A stretch of 64,000 bases of DNA from JAVVEG01 sp041751425 (GTDB lineage Bacteria; Pseudomonadota; Gammaproteobacteria; Pseudomonadales; Pseudohongiellaceae). Below are positions 17,298 through 26,675 of this stretch, piece after piece. Under the pieces are notes generated by a model. It saw only the letters and a list, made by a program, of their open reading frames with translations, was not told where the DNA came from and made no database searches. The position numbers were made by a program, and so were the translations under genes. The stretch's first letter is position 1; each line of letters opens with the position of its first letter. Location of the stretch: NCBI GenBank assembly GCA_041751425.1, contig JBGSXL010000033.1, forward strand, positions 16,746 to 80,745. The letters run 5' to 3'.

Positions 17298-18662
17298 CTA
17301 CTCCACTTTATTTCCTGCAACATAAACACTTTCAATAGTTCGGGTGTTTTCTATGTCGATCAGAGGGTTTGCACTCAAGACTATAAAATCCGCGGCATTG
17401 TTCTGCTGCAGAGTTCCCAGATGATTTGCTCCAAGAAATTCTGCGGCATGAGCGGTTGCAGACTGAATAGCCTGCATAGGGCTGAGCCCCGACTCCACCA
17501 TCAACTGCAGTTCCCAGTGCGCTGAATAACCCGGAAACCTGCCGGGTGGCCCACTATCTGTACCAAATGCAAATCTGACACCCGCATCTGCTACGTGTTT
17601 AAGATTGCTTTTCGCATTCGCCAGAATGCCGGGAAACTGACTGTAATGCGGACCAGAAATAACGGATTCATGATGGGCAGGACTTGCCAATCTCTCCAGA
17701 ATGCTCTCCGGAACTGACCGGGTAAAGAACGGGTCATCAAGGAATGGAGCACGCTCTGCGTAGGCGAACATAGCTGCCTCCCTGCTTAAGGTGCTCGATA
17801 CCTGCCACAACTCATTTTCCAGCATGAGGTCCAATAATTCCTGATCGATCTCCTGGTCCCGGACACCATGCACGAAGCCATCTACTCCCTGGGTTGCCAG
17901 TTTTTTCGCATCTTCAAGTTTGAAAATGTGAGCAACAACGCGCAGGTTTTCCGCATGAGCTGTTGCTATAGCGGCTGCAGAAATCTCTGCCGGCATCAAC
18001 GGCATTGTGCCGAATTCGTCATCTACCCACAGTTTGATAACATCTACGCCTTTTCGGCTCTGCTCTTGCACTGCTCTGATAACTTCATCAGTGGTTGCTA
18101 CAGGATCGTTTATCCCTACAACGCCACCATACCCATTCTGGTACACAATTCCCTGACCTGCGGTGTATACCCGTGCAACGTTTGGCAATCCAGATCTTTG
18201 CTCCCTTATCAGATCAAAAATAAGATCTTTGTCTGTTCCCTGAGCCATCACAGTTGTAACGCCATAAGAGGCATAGGTACGTAACTCATCTTCCACATTC
18301 TCGCGTGTAAACACTTCATGATTGAATGCGAAATTCTCAAGAACGGACAGGTGGACATGCAGATCCATCATTCCCGGCATCACAAACTTTCCGATCAGAT
18401 CGACTACCTCAGCACCTTCGGGTACCTGCAGTTGCGACCGGGTTCCCACCCAGGTAATCAAACCATCCTCAACAATCATTGCAGCTGCTGGAATCGCATC
18501 ACCACCATTGCCATCAATCAGCGTAAAGTTTCTGAAAACCGTTGCATCTGAAGACGGAGAAACTACTTCTTCAGGCTCTTCAATTTGCTGCGTTGGTTCA
18601 GTGCAACCCACCAAAAAATACATTGCCAATATGGCGAAACTAGAAAATCTTCTTGCGAGCAT
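17298..18662 (-). CDS. Lipoprotein metal-dependent amidohydrolase
   Basis: A 454-residue amidohydrolase-superfamily protein with a lipobox (YFLVGC, Cys20), so it is probably anchored in the periplasm. The binuclear metal ligands can be placed: H102/H104 in MDLHVHLS, K210 in VIKLWVDD (probable carboxylated Lys), H245 in VVAHIF, H265 in FVHGVRD and D369 in FGTDSG. This is the imidazolonepropionase/prolidase-like set with relaxed specificity for C-N or lactone bonds. It starts inside the 3' end of the next upstream gene (23-bp overlap), indicating co-transcription with the two uncharacterised Fe-S proteins. Confidence 0.82.
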   Translation of the reverse strand: MLARRFSSFAILAMYFLVGCTEPTQQIEEPEEVVSPSSDATVFRNFTLIDGNGGDAIPAAAMIVEDGLITWVGTRSQLQVPEGAEVVDLIGKFVMPGMMDLHVHLSVLENFAFNHEVFTRENVEDELRTYASYGVTTVMAQGTDKDLIFDLIREQRSGLPNVARVYTAGQGIVYQNGYGGVVGINDPVATTDEVIRAVQEQSRKGVDVIKLWVDDEFGTMPLMPAEISAAAIATAHAENLRVVAHIFKLEDAKKLATQGVDGFVHGVRDQEIDQELLDLMLENELWQVSSTLSREAAMFAYAERAPFLDDPFFTRSVPESILERLASPAHHESVISGPHYSQFPGILANAKSNLKHVADAGVRFAFGTDSGPPGRFPGYSAHWELQLMVESGLSPMQAIQSATAHAAEFLGANHLGTLQQNNAADFIVLSANPLIDIENTRTIESVYVAGNKVE

Positions 18663-19323
18663 CTTCGATTATCCTTTTAGCGCGAGATTGATTGAATATG
18701 CCACAGGAACAAAAACGACTGAGAGCTGCTGTTGCCTGCTCGGGAGTTCGTCTGTTCTCCTTGACCATGTCTATCATTTTCTTAGCCAACGATTGACTGA
18801 TCATGCCGTGTCCACACATAGTTGACAGCATAAGCACATGCCTGTTCGGTGCATTGTCGCGAATACCCTCAAAGCCCAGAGAGTAGCCAATACTATGCCG
18901 AACAAGACCAGCTTTCTTGCAACAAGACAGCGCGTTCTCCAAAGAAGAAGAAATATTGATACTCAAACCAAGATCTTCGTTTGCCAATCGAGCTACAAAC
19001 TTCTCGGCTGCTTCTTTGTTGTCGAAAATCGCCGAGAATGTAGTTGGTGAACTGGCACCATCGATAACCTGCTGGAAATTCGGTTTGTGATCTTTGGGAA
19101 ACCAGTGTTCGATCATCCACTTGGCTTTGGTAGGACGAATTGCACCACCATGCATGGCATCACCAAGATTAACAGGATTATATTCACGCGCAATTTCAAG
19201 AAATCGTCGCAAAGCAGGCATCGGATCACCTTGCTTGTTCTTCCCTTTGGCGGGTATAGCGATGATGACATAATCATCAACAAACGTATCTGCGTTGCCA
19301 TAACGGTGAAGGGTATTGGTCAT
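18640..19323 (-). CDS. Uncharacterised Cys-rich protein coupled to the ferredoxin fusion
   Basis: I do not recognise this 227-residue protein. It has no signal peptide or membrane segment, so it should be cytosolic. Cysteines are grouped: Cys134-Cys135, Cys170 within STMCGHGMIS, and Cys205/Cys207 within RFCSCGIFN. The spacing suggests a metal or Fe-S site. The last 45 residues are basic and helical and resemble the segment after Cys170 in rhythm. It overlaps the ferredoxin-fusion gene by 4 bp (ATGA) and the amidohydrolase by 23 bp, so the three are almost certainly made together. It could be an enzyme subunit whose electrons come from the adjacent 2[4Fe-4S] domain; that is inference. Confidence 0.7.
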   Translation of the reverse strand: MTNTLHRYGNADTFVDDYVIIAIPAKGKNKQGDPMPALRRFLEIAREYNPVNLGDAMHGGAIRPTKAKWMIEHWFPKDHKPNFQQVIDGASSPTTFSAIFDNKEAAEKFVARLANEDLGLSINISSSLENALSCCKKAGLVRHSIGYSLGFEGIRDNAPNRHVLMLSTMCGHGMISQSLAKKMIDMVKENRRTPEQATAALSRFCSCGIFNQSRAKRIIEDARKKIF

Positions 19324-20186
19324 GACGCACTCTCCACTTCCAGCTTAATCGGTCTTGAGGAATCCAGCTCTTGAACCTTTTTTTCCAGAACTGCTCGTCC
19401 AAGACCAAGATTCGTTTTTCCTCGTTGTACCTGGTAACCCAATTTTTCAAGAACAGGCATCACTGTGAGGTCCTCGCCATTTTCATCGCAACGAACGCCC
19501 ACACCAAGGACCACCACGGTATCTATGCGTTTCTCCACATCCCAAACGATTCGAATGATTTCCTCTGCCCGAGCGACCGGGACTTTAATTTCGAGTATGG
19601 CTGACAACACTTTCTCATTGAGGATATCCGGACGAATAGTGCCGACATCAGTATCGGTCATTAGTGACGCAATAGGATTGTTCTTCTCAAACGCAACACC
19701 CGCTGTCGCCAATGCACGACTCATTTCCTCAATATGATAAAACCGCGCGCCAACGCCAGGCCTGCCGAACTCTATGGTAAAACCAACTTCCCCAGCCCCC
19801 ACTCTGCCGGTTACATCATTGGTTTTTACTTCCTCAGTGCCACGACCAACAATTCCTGTGGATTCATGAGGAACACGGGGATCGGAAAATGCGCGCCGCA
19901 CAACCCTGGGCCAGGCCAGTTCATCGGGTTCAAACGCGGAGGTCGGACAGATATCCGGTTCAGGTTCAAATCGTGTGCGGAACAGCTTCATGAATCGCCT
20001 TACCGTTCGTACAGTGCGAGGTGGCAACTTCTCTTTGGTGAGTCCGTTGTAGCACGCATAGCACTCAACGCATTCGTCGGCGTTTATCGTAGCTCTGTTC
20101 TTTTCCGGATCAATGTATATGGCACCCATGGGACATACATATGTGCAATTGCCACAACCTACACATTTGTCCTGATTGATCTGCAT
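19320..20186 (-). CDS. N-terminal 2[4Fe-4S] ferredoxin domain fused to an uncharacterised domain
   Basis: A 288-residue cytosolic protein. Residues 1-85 are ferredoxin-like: KCVGCGNCTYVCPMGAI gives Cys8, 11, 14 and 18, and ECVECYAC gives Cys39, 42 and 45. The fourth ligand of the second set appears displaced to Cys80 (ICPTSAF) by an insertion of about 30 mostly basic residues. Residues 105-288 form a domain I cannot assign, including GRVGAGEVGFTIEFGRPGVG and VVVLGVGVRCDENGED. The gene overlaps the Cys-rich protein by 4 bp. An electron-transfer subunit or a redox enzyme is plausible; no specific reaction is indicated. Confidence 0.75.
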   Translation of the reverse strand: MQINQDKCVGCGNCTYVCPMGAIYIDPEKNRATINADECVECYACYNGLTKEKLPPRTVRTVRRFMKLFRTRFEPEPDICPTSAFEPDELAWPRVVRRAFSDPRVPHESTGIVGRGTEEVKTNDVTGRVGAGEVGFTIEFGRPGVGARFYHIEEMSRALATAGVAFEKNNPIASLMTDTDVGTIRPDILNEKVLSAILEIKVPVARAEEIIRIVWDVEKRIDTVVVLGVGVRCDENGEDLTVMPVLEKLGYQVQRGKTNLGLGRAVLEKKVQELDSSRPIKLEVESAS

Positions 20187-20262
20187 CTATACCTCCACTG
20201 CAATAATCATTGCTATTGCAGCACTTGACTTCAATTGAACACAAATCCGACATCGTGCGACT

Positions 20263-21153
20263 CTAAACAAAATCAACCCGCAATATATATCCGGCATGCG
20301 GACTATCATTCGTTGGCCAGTTCGGATGAATGCCGGCATCACAGGTGTACATCACTCCATTGTAAATTTCCAGCCCATGTGGATCCGCACTACCGCTGAC
20401 AAACTCGACAGATTCTAATAGCTCACCTGTTTCTGCATGGTATTTATCGAGACCAAAAGTGGCCTCTGACCATCGGGTACTAGCGTTCTCCCCTGTCACC
20501 AACCATATGTTTCCATCTTCGTCGAAGGCCATATCATGATGACGCTTGGTTGGATGGTAAGGTATCAAAAGTTCGGGTTGCCACGTGTTGGGGTCGATAC
20601 GCATCATTGCGCGAAGTCGGGTTGATACAACCCAGAGTTTTCCATGTCGGAACTTGGCGCCATGATTACCTCCACCGCCCAGAGGAATCTGACGATGACT
20701 GACAGTTCTCGAGTTCATATCCGTTTGGAAAACACCATTGGGGGCTGCGTTTGCCACCATCCAGATGTAACCTTCGCCATAAGCCATACCGCTGGTATTT
20801 CTACTCTCTGTTCTAACTGTTTTTAAAACTTCACCGGTATTCCAGTCCAGTAGCCACGCATTCTCCAGAACGTCATCCGGCTCAGGCACGCCATACCTTG
20901 CTGCCTGGTCCCCAGTCAGTTTCTGCTCACCAACCCATAGCCCTTCAGGTGACGCCGCTATACCATTTGGAAACCCAGATGGACACTTGAACACACGTGT
21001 GGTCTTCACCTTGCGAACTGGCTGTGCCGCCCTGCCCGAGGTGCCTGTTGCTTGCTGAGCAACAGCAGGTTTTGCGCTTCCAGACAATACCAGGCCAGCT
21101 GCCGCTGTGGCACCCGCAGCCAGAAATTGACGCTTGTTCATAGGAATGTTCAT
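20263..21153 (-). CDS. Exported beta-propeller protein B (paralogue of protein A)
   Basis: A 296-residue protein with a Tat-like leader (NKRQFLAAGATAAAG, then AKPAVAQQ), KR replacing the canonical RR, and blade repeats such as GIAASPEGLWVGE, GMAYGEGYIWMVAN, GAKFRHGKLWVVS and GLEIYNGVMYTCDAG. It shares with protein A the repeat rhythm and the pattern 'first the substrate-like question, then HG-(M/L)-(S/E)' in late blades (QPHGMS and DPHGLE). ATG 21153 is chosen because AGGGAG precedes it; the frame stays open to 21216. Periplasmic location is expected. Function unassigned, as for A. Confidence 0.75.
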   Translation of the reverse strand: MNIPMNKRQFLAAGATAAAGLVLSGSAKPAVAQQATGTSGRAAQPVRKVKTTRVFKCPSGFPNGIAASPEGLWVGEQKLTGDQAARYGVPEPDDVLENAWLLDWNTGEVLKTVRTESRNTSGMAYGEGYIWMVANAAPNGVFQTDMNSRTVSHRQIPLGGGGNHGAKFRHGKLWVVSTRLRAMMRIDPNTWQPELLIPYHPTKRHHDMAFDEDGNIWLVTGENASTRWSEATFGLDKYHAETGELLESVEFVSGSADPHGLEIYNGVMYTCDAGIHPNWPTNDSPHAGYILRVDFV

Positions 21154-21258
21154 AGGAATCTCCCTGAGGTTCCGTTGGAAAGTGAGAAACTGAAATCCTG
21201 TTAGGTATCGCGCCAACCGGGTTAAAGGTTGACGCGATACTGTAACGGGCGTTGTTAA

Positions 21259-24141
21259 CTAGAAACGGAATCTAACACCTGCTGATACAACTCTACCAAT
21301 TGGGTTGGCGTTATATGGTCCATACCCTTCCGGTGAATTGAAAAACGGTGGCTCCTCATCAAAGACGTTATTGATATCCAGGAAAACCACACTGTCAGAC
21401 AAGGCACCTCCAAATGCTGGAATACTGGACAGGTTGTAACTGAGATTTATATCAATTGTCGTAAACGCATCCACCTTATCGCCACCGCTACCTGCCGGAT
21501 TACCAACAGAGGTCAAGCCAATTGGATCCATTGAAGTAGAACTCCAGTTCAGGTGGCTGGGTGTGTAGTAAGCAAACATCCGAGCTCGGAAGTCTCCATA
21601 TTCCCACCCAATATCAGCACGTACCTGCATGTCTACGGAGGAGAAAGTTTGATTGAAGCCCTGCGTTCCAAGCACACTGAACACTTCTCCGTTAGCGCCG
21701 AAGAACTGATCAAATTTATCAATATAGAGAACAGAACCGCCCAAGGTGAATCGCCCAAGATTGCTCGTTTCTATATTGTAATCGCCTTGAATATCCCAAC
21801 CGCCAATATTCAGGTTTACAACATTTGCCATGTCGCGATTGAAAAAGAAATACACATTGTTGGGGTCAAGCTCGCTGGCGAGTCTTGTCCCTTTTGCATG
21901 TGCATTTATCTGAGCGCGCGTTGCACCGTTAGGATAGATAGCAAGCTTCTCTTCCATCCCGGGTGTGTTTACGATCATATTGAAGTTAGCTGCAGTCACA
22001 CCACCGCGAAATTCGTTTTCGAAGTATGTCACTGCCAATCTGCCGTCCCAACTTACAGGAGCCCAATCAAATCCAATAGACCAACTCTCTCCTGTTTGCG
22101 GTGCCATGTTCGGATCTGTATGCAGACGGAACATCCCTGGTCTGGATGTAGAACTGCCGACGGAACAGTGAGTGGCAACGTTTTCACAGCCCGGAATTTG
22201 TCGTGCTTCAGGGAAGTTGGCAACCGGTATATTCACCGTACCCCCTACTGCACCGTGCTGAGAGAACGTGTAGCGGTTAGCTGTTGTGGACATTGGCGGA
22301 GCCACGAAGGATTCCGATGTAGAACCTCGGACCTTGAAGCCTTCCACGACTTCCCAGTCGAATCCAAATTTCGGGTTGGTAGTTGATCCGAACAATGGAT
22401 ATTCGTCCCGTCGCACAGACAAGCTCAGTTCAAATGAATTGATGAAACTAATGCCCTGAGCTGGGCCAATCACGGGAATCAACAGCTCCGCAAACACTGA
22501 CTCTACATCCTGCTCAACATATTCAACAAAAGCTGCGGCAGAATTTGGCAACCCAATGCCATTGCTAGAAACCTGTTGCGGCGTAACCGTGTACTTGACA
22601 AGCTCTCCACCAATTGCACCTCGCAATGTACCTGCAGGCAGCTCAAACAGATCGCCATCGAGAATTACTCGATACTGTTGAATTGATTGATTCACCCGCC
22701 CTTCACTAAACTCGGATGCTATTTGTTCCAACACCGCAGGATTAGTACGATTTGTCGCAGCAGGTCGCCAAAGGTCGAGCGCGTTCTCGGTTGTCAAAGG
22801 CAACAGCGTAGGACGGATATTTGTGCCGGGGATGGACGGAGCGTTGAGATTACCCGCCCCGTTAGTTGTGCCATTCAGTGCCAGATAAGCACATGAGGAA
22901 CAGATGGCCCCAACGGTGGTTGATTTAGTTTCAGTCCTGCCGACCATACCAAAGCCAGTAAGTGTAAAGTTTTCATTGATATCCCACTGTATTTCACCGG
23001 TCGCATAATACGCTTCTCCTGTATTTGTATTGGTGCGACCCGGACCAAAGAGTTCATCTGGCAATAATCTCAAAGTCTGGCGAGTTGCAGTTATGCCGGG
23101 AGGATTCTCATAAAACGGATTCGCCTGGTCACCTGTCGCAAACGCGCTGCCCTGGATGCTACCACGGGATTGGCGCTCAAGATTTTCGCGCCAGGAATAC
23201 AATAGATCAGCTTTGACTGTTATATCTGACGACAAATCCTGTCGCATCTTTGCCATGACATTGTGACGTGTTTGATCAGGAATATGATCACTCACGGTCT
23301 CTTGACAAGCATTAGGATCGCTCATCGGAGTAGTGGCTGTCACAGAACGATAGATCCCAGCTCCTGCGGGTTGAATTGTTGCAGGCTCACAAACTCTACT
23401 CATAAAATTTGTGCCCCCTAATGGGCGCTTATCCCGGTCAAGAAGACCTCGCGATGAGCTAGCAAGAGCACTTTTGTAACTGTAGTTATACGCGAGCATC
23501 GCCGATCCTTCGCCCCAATTGGTACCCCATAGCAGACCCATGTCCTTGGTGTCATAGTCATCCCCCCAGCCGCCTTGGCCAGTTATCATCAGCCCATCGT
23601 ATCCGGTGCGCGTAATGAAATTCACAACACCTGCAACAGCGTCAGAGCCATACACTGATGAAGATCCATCCGCGATTACTTCAACTCTTTCTATTGCTAT
23701 GCTCGGTACAATACTCGGATCAGGTAGAGGGTGACTGGTATTTCCCAGAGGAATTCTGTGACTATCTATCAATACCAATGTGCTGGTACTGGCACTAGAG
23801 CCCAAGCTTCTAATCGTAGGGGCAAAATATGAACTACCCACAAGTTGCCCCTGCGCCACCGAATGACTGTTGCTTGTGTTAGGAATCATGCGCAATATAT
23901 CTTGCGTTGTAGCTGCATTGGTTGATTCAATTTGATCTCGGCCAACCGTAGTGATTGGTGATCCTACTGGCGCCTGACCTCGAATCAACGTGCCCGTGAC
24001 AACCACCTCCTCCACAGCAGGTGTATTGCCCCCTTGTTGAGCAGATACCGTTTGAGCAATACCATACGTTGCCAGTAACACCGCAACTTTCAAACTGCGA
24101 GAGTTCAGTGTAAATACATTTTTCTTAGCCTTGAGTTCCAT
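21259..24141 (-). CDS. TonB-dependent outer-membrane receptor of the catabolic island
   Basis: A 960-residue receptor with a signal peptide (to about YGIAQTVSAQQ), a TonB-box-like VEEVVVTGTLIRG, a plug domain (IERVEVIADGSSSVYGSDAVAGVVNFITR) and a beta-barrel ending in VSAGVRFRF, the expected C-terminal aromatic. The type is the large TBDR common in aquatic bacteria for carbohydrate, peptide or aromatic uptake. AGGAG precedes the ATG. Position beside the aldolase/dehydrogenase pair and the propellers suggests uptake of the island's substrate across the outer membrane. TTATTTATA lies 27 bp upstream of the start. Confidence 0.92.
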   Translation of the reverse strand: MELKAKKNVFTLNSRSLKVAVLLATYGIAQTVSAQQGGNTPAVEEVVVTGTLIRGQAPVGSPITTVGRDQIESTNAATTQDILRMIPNTSNSHSVAQGQLVGSSYFAPTIRSLGSSASTSTLVLIDSHRIPLGNTSHPLPDPSIVPSIAIERVEVIADGSSSVYGSDAVAGVVNFITRTGYDGLMITGQGGWGDDYDTKDMGLLWGTNWGEGSAMLAYNYSYKSALASSSRGLLDRDKRPLGGTNFMSRVCEPATIQPAGAGIYRSVTATTPMSDPNACQETVSDHIPDQTRHNVMAKMRQDLSSDITVKADLLYSWRENLERQSRGSIQGSAFATGDQANPFYENPPGITATRQTLRLLPDELFGPGRTNTNTGEAYYATGEIQWDINENFTLTGFGMVGRTETKSTTVGAICSSCAYLALNGTTNGAGNLNAPSIPGTNIRPTLLPLTTENALDLWRPAATNRTNPAVLEQIASEFSEGRVNQSIQQYRVILDGDLFELPAGTLRGAIGGELVKYTVTPQQVSSNGIGLPNSAAAFVEYVEQDVESVFAELLIPVIGPAQGISFINSFELSLSVRRDEYPLFGSTTNPKFGFDWEVVEGFKVRGSTSESFVAPPMSTTANRYTFSQHGAVGGTVNIPVANFPEARQIPGCENVATHCSVGSSTSRPGMFRLHTDPNMAPQTGESWSIGFDWAPVSWDGRLAVTYFENEFRGGVTAANFNMIVNTPGMEEKLAIYPNGATRAQINAHAKGTRLASELDPNNVYFFFNRDMANVVNLNIGGWDIQGDYNIETSNLGRFTLGGSVLYIDKFDQFFGANGEVFSVLGTQGFNQTFSSVDMQVRADIGWEYGDFRARMFAYYTPSHLNWSSTSMDPIGLTSVGNPAGSGGDKVDAFTTIDINLSYNLSSIPAFGGALSDSVVFLDINNVFDEEPPFFNSPEGYGPYNANPIGRVVSAGVRFRF

Positions 24142-24312
24142 ACTTATCTCCTGCGATTATTTTCTGATTATTTATATGGCAGCAAACCTGCTGAAGTACT
24201 CCAATTAAGTTGCCGAATCATGCTCAATCCGTTAAAACTATTCCTTACGCAATCGTACCTACTACACATACTTATTGCGGAATGCATGAAATACTTTTCA
24301 AGCCTTTCATTT

Positions 24313-25374
24313 TCATTCCATACTCAACTCCTTGTTGTTTCCTCCGTTCACTTTGTTCGCGAGCAAATCAAGTGTTACGTCCAGTATCATGTCCTCCTGC
24401 CCCCCAACCATTTTTCTGCGTCCAAGTTCTACTAGTATTTCACGTACATCTACGCCGAATTCTTCACTGATTTTCTCAGCGTGCCTGAGGAAAGATGAGT
24501 AAACACCGGCATATCCAAGACTGAGCGTTTCTCTGTCAACACGTACTGGTCTGTCTTGCAGTGGACGAACCAATGTCTCGGCAGCGTCCATAAGTTTGTA
24601 AAGATCACACCCATGCTTCCAACCTTTTAGGTTGGCCGCGGCCACGAATGCTTCCAGGGCTGCATTACCGGCACCCGCTCCCATACCCGTCAGACTGGCA
24701 TCTACGCGAATAGCACCGTGCTGAACAGCTACGATTGTATTTGCTACGCCCAGAGCCAGATTATGATGAGCATGCACGCCACGCTCGGTTTCTGGTTTAA
24801 GTACCCTGTCGTAAGCCTGCAATCTTTCCCGATAACCATCCATATCAAGAGACCCGGCGCTATCAGTCACATAAACACATTGCGCTCCATAGCTCTCCAT
24901 CAACTTGGCTTGTTTGGCAAGATCATCAGGTGCCGCCATATGGCTCATCATGAGAAAGCCCACCGTATCCATACCCATATCCCGCGCTGCACGCATATAT
25001 TGTCTGGAAACATCAGCTTCTGTGCAGTGCGTAGCTATACGAACTGAGGTAATGCCAAGGGAGCGGGCGTGCTTCAGGCACTCAATAGTACCAATACCAG
25101 GAATCAACAGGGTGGCAAGTCTCGCTCTTTTCACTACGCTTGCGACGGCCTCTATCCATTCCCAGTCAGTATGTGCGCCAAATCCATAATTGAAACTCGA
25201 ACCACCGATGCCGTCGCCGTGCGCAATCTCTATAGAATCAACACCAGCCTCATCAAGTGCACGAGCAATATTCGTTACATGGTCAATGCCATACATATGG
25301 CGTATAGCGTGCATGCCATCGCGCAATGTTACGTCCTGGATATATAGCTTCTGTTGTTGTGGATCAAAGTTCAT
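24313..25374 (-). CDS. 4-hydroxy-2-oxovalerate aldolase
   Basis: Class II pyruvate aldolase (DmpG/BphI/MhpE family) cleaving 4-hydroxy-2-oxopentanoate to pyruvate and acetaldehyde. The 353-residue protein has the DRE-TIM barrel with TLRDGMHAIRH (R18, D19, H22) and the metal histidines H201/H203 in VHAHHNLALG; the C-terminal region that docks the dehydrogenase is present. It overlaps the dehydrogenase gene by 4 bp, matching the physical complex in which acetaldehyde is channelled between the two enzymes. The hydratase that normally precedes this step in meta-cleavage pathways (DmpE/MhpD) is not in the window. Confidence 0.94.
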   Translation of the reverse strand: MNFDPQQQKLYIQDVTLRDGMHAIRHMYGIDHVTNIARALDEAGVDSIEIAHGDGIGGSSFNYGFGAHTDWEWIEAVASVVKRARLATLLIPGIGTIECLKHARSLGITSVRIATHCTEADVSRQYMRAARDMGMDTVGFLMMSHMAAPDDLAKQAKLMESYGAQCVYVTDSAGSLDMDGYRERLQAYDRVLKPETERGVHAHHNLALGVANTIVAVQHGAIRVDASLTGMGAGAGNAALEAFVAAANLKGWKHGCDLYKLMDAAETLVRPLQDRPVRVDRETLSLGYAGVYSSFLRHAEKISEEFGVDVREILVELGRRKMVGGQEDMILDVTLDLLANKVNGGNNKELSME

Positions 25375-26366
25375 ATACCCACCTGTTCCGTCTTCGAAAA
25401 TTTCCTTTCCGCTATTTTTTCCGCCGTTTTCAACGCGGCAGATGTCATGATGTCGAGGTTTCCAGCATAGGCAGGCAGGTAGTGTGCAGCACCTTCTATC
25501 TCAAGAAAGACACTTGACTTCAATCCGGTAAATGTTCCATAACCTGGAATTTCAAGCGGATTGTTTTCGCCAAATTTTTCGAACTGCACCTTTTGTTTCA
25601 GGTGATAACCGGGAACATAGGAGCGCACCTTGCCAACCATCACTTCAATTGCCTTGGTGATAGTTTTTTCGTCAGCGCCTGAGGAAAAAGTAATGACAGT
25701 ATCCCGCATGATCAAAGGTGGTTCGGCCGGATTCAATATTATTATGGCCTTACCCTTTGCTGCCCCTCCAACCTGTTCAATTCCCTTGGAGGTGGTTTCA
25801 GTAAATTCGTCAATATTCGCACGAGTGCCCGGACCTGCTGACTTGGATGCTATTGAGGCAACTATTTCTGCGTAGTGCACTGTAGCTACGGAAGAAACTG
25901 CTGCAACAATAGGAATAGTTGCCTGCCCACCACAAGTCACCATGTTCACATTCGCTGCATCCAGATGTGCATCACCATTCACTACAGGTATGACAAAAGG
26001 ACCAATCGCAGCAGGTGTCAGATCAATAATTACTTTACCAGCAGCAATAACATGTTCGCTGTGCCGCTTATGAGGCCCAGCAGATGTCGCATCGAAAACA
26101 ATTTCGATGTCCGCCCATTCCGGCAGCTTCATTAATCCATCGATACCCTCATGCGTCACAGTAACGCCCAGGCGTTCGGCGCGTTTCAAGCCGTCAGATT
26201 CTGGGTCAATGCCAACGAACGCGGCCATCTTTAGCAAGCGCGAAGTACGCATGATCTTTATCATTAAATCTGTGCCAATATTGCCCGAGCCTATAATAGC
26301 GACACTTAGTGGCTCTGAATTCGGTGACAATTCAGCGTTAAATTTGTTTGTATCGTCGAAACCCAC
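25371..26366 (-). CDS. Acetaldehyde dehydrogenase (acylating)
   Basis: Converts the aldehyde released by the aldolase to acetyl-CoA (or propionaldehyde to propionyl-CoA) with NAD and CoA. The 331-residue protein shows the dinucleotide loop GSGNIG (26-31), the catalytic Cys145 in NMVTCGGQATIPIV, and SAGPHKRHSE. The start codon is GTG at 26366 with AGAAGGAG six bases upstream. It is first in the transcript with the aldolase and is divergent from the diflavin reductase across a 309-bp AT-rich region. Confidence 0.94.
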   Translation of the reverse strand: MGFDDTNKFNAELSPNSEPLSVAIIGSGNIGTDLMIKIMRTSRLLKMAAFVGIDPESDGLKRAERLGVTVTHEGIDGLMKLPEWADIEIVFDATSAGPHKRHSEHVIAAGKVIIDLTPAAIGPFVIPVVNGDAHLDAANVNMVTCGGQATIPIVAAVSSVATVHYAEIVASIASKSAGPGTRANIDEFTETTSKGIEQVGGAAKGKAIIILNPAEPPLIMRDTVITFSSGADEKTITKAIEVMVGKVRSYVPGYHLKQKVQFEKFGENNPLEIPGYGTFTGLKSSVFLEIEGAAHYLPAYAGNLDIMTSAALKTAEKIAERKFSKTEQVGI

Positions 26367-26403
26367 ATCTCACTCCTTCTAGCAAGTGCGAGAAAGTTAT
26401 CAT

Positions 26404-26490
26404 AGTATTTATCATATTAAAATACTTTATAACGATTTAGTATCATTTATATTACATATTGAATTCTGGGCCAGTATTTATAGTATTTAT
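26404..26490. promoter_or_regulatory. Operator-like repeats in divergent promoter region
   Basis: The 26367-26675 gap between the dehydrogenase and the diflavin reductase holds no gene and is very AT-rich. AGTATTTAT occurs at 26404, 26473 and 26482 (the last two in tandem), and AGTATTT (26404-26410) with AAATACT (26420-26426) form a 7-bp dyad with a 9-bp spacer. The motif resembles the arms of the palindrome at 15698-15720. This suggests joint control of both divergent transcripts, by inference the local GntR/FCD protein. Confidence 0.45.
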
Positions 26491-26675
26491 TATATGTTTA
26501 GTACCGATTTATCACTGTCTGGGATATCATTACCGCAGCCTGAGCGAGCCAGGAGTGCGATGAAAATATATATGGAATAGATCAGGTACCGACTAAGATA
26601 TCTCTTTTTTTCCTTATATATCAATTTGATGAGCAATACTTGCTTGAATTCTAGAGGGCGCTGGAAGTAGTTTCT

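Noticed and set aside
21553..22386. 277-codon open frame on the plus strand inside the TonB receptor gene
   Set aside because: It is fully antisense to a well-supported receptor gene, has no recognisable domain or ribosome-binding site, and its composition (many Cys and Ser) is typical of a shadow frame.
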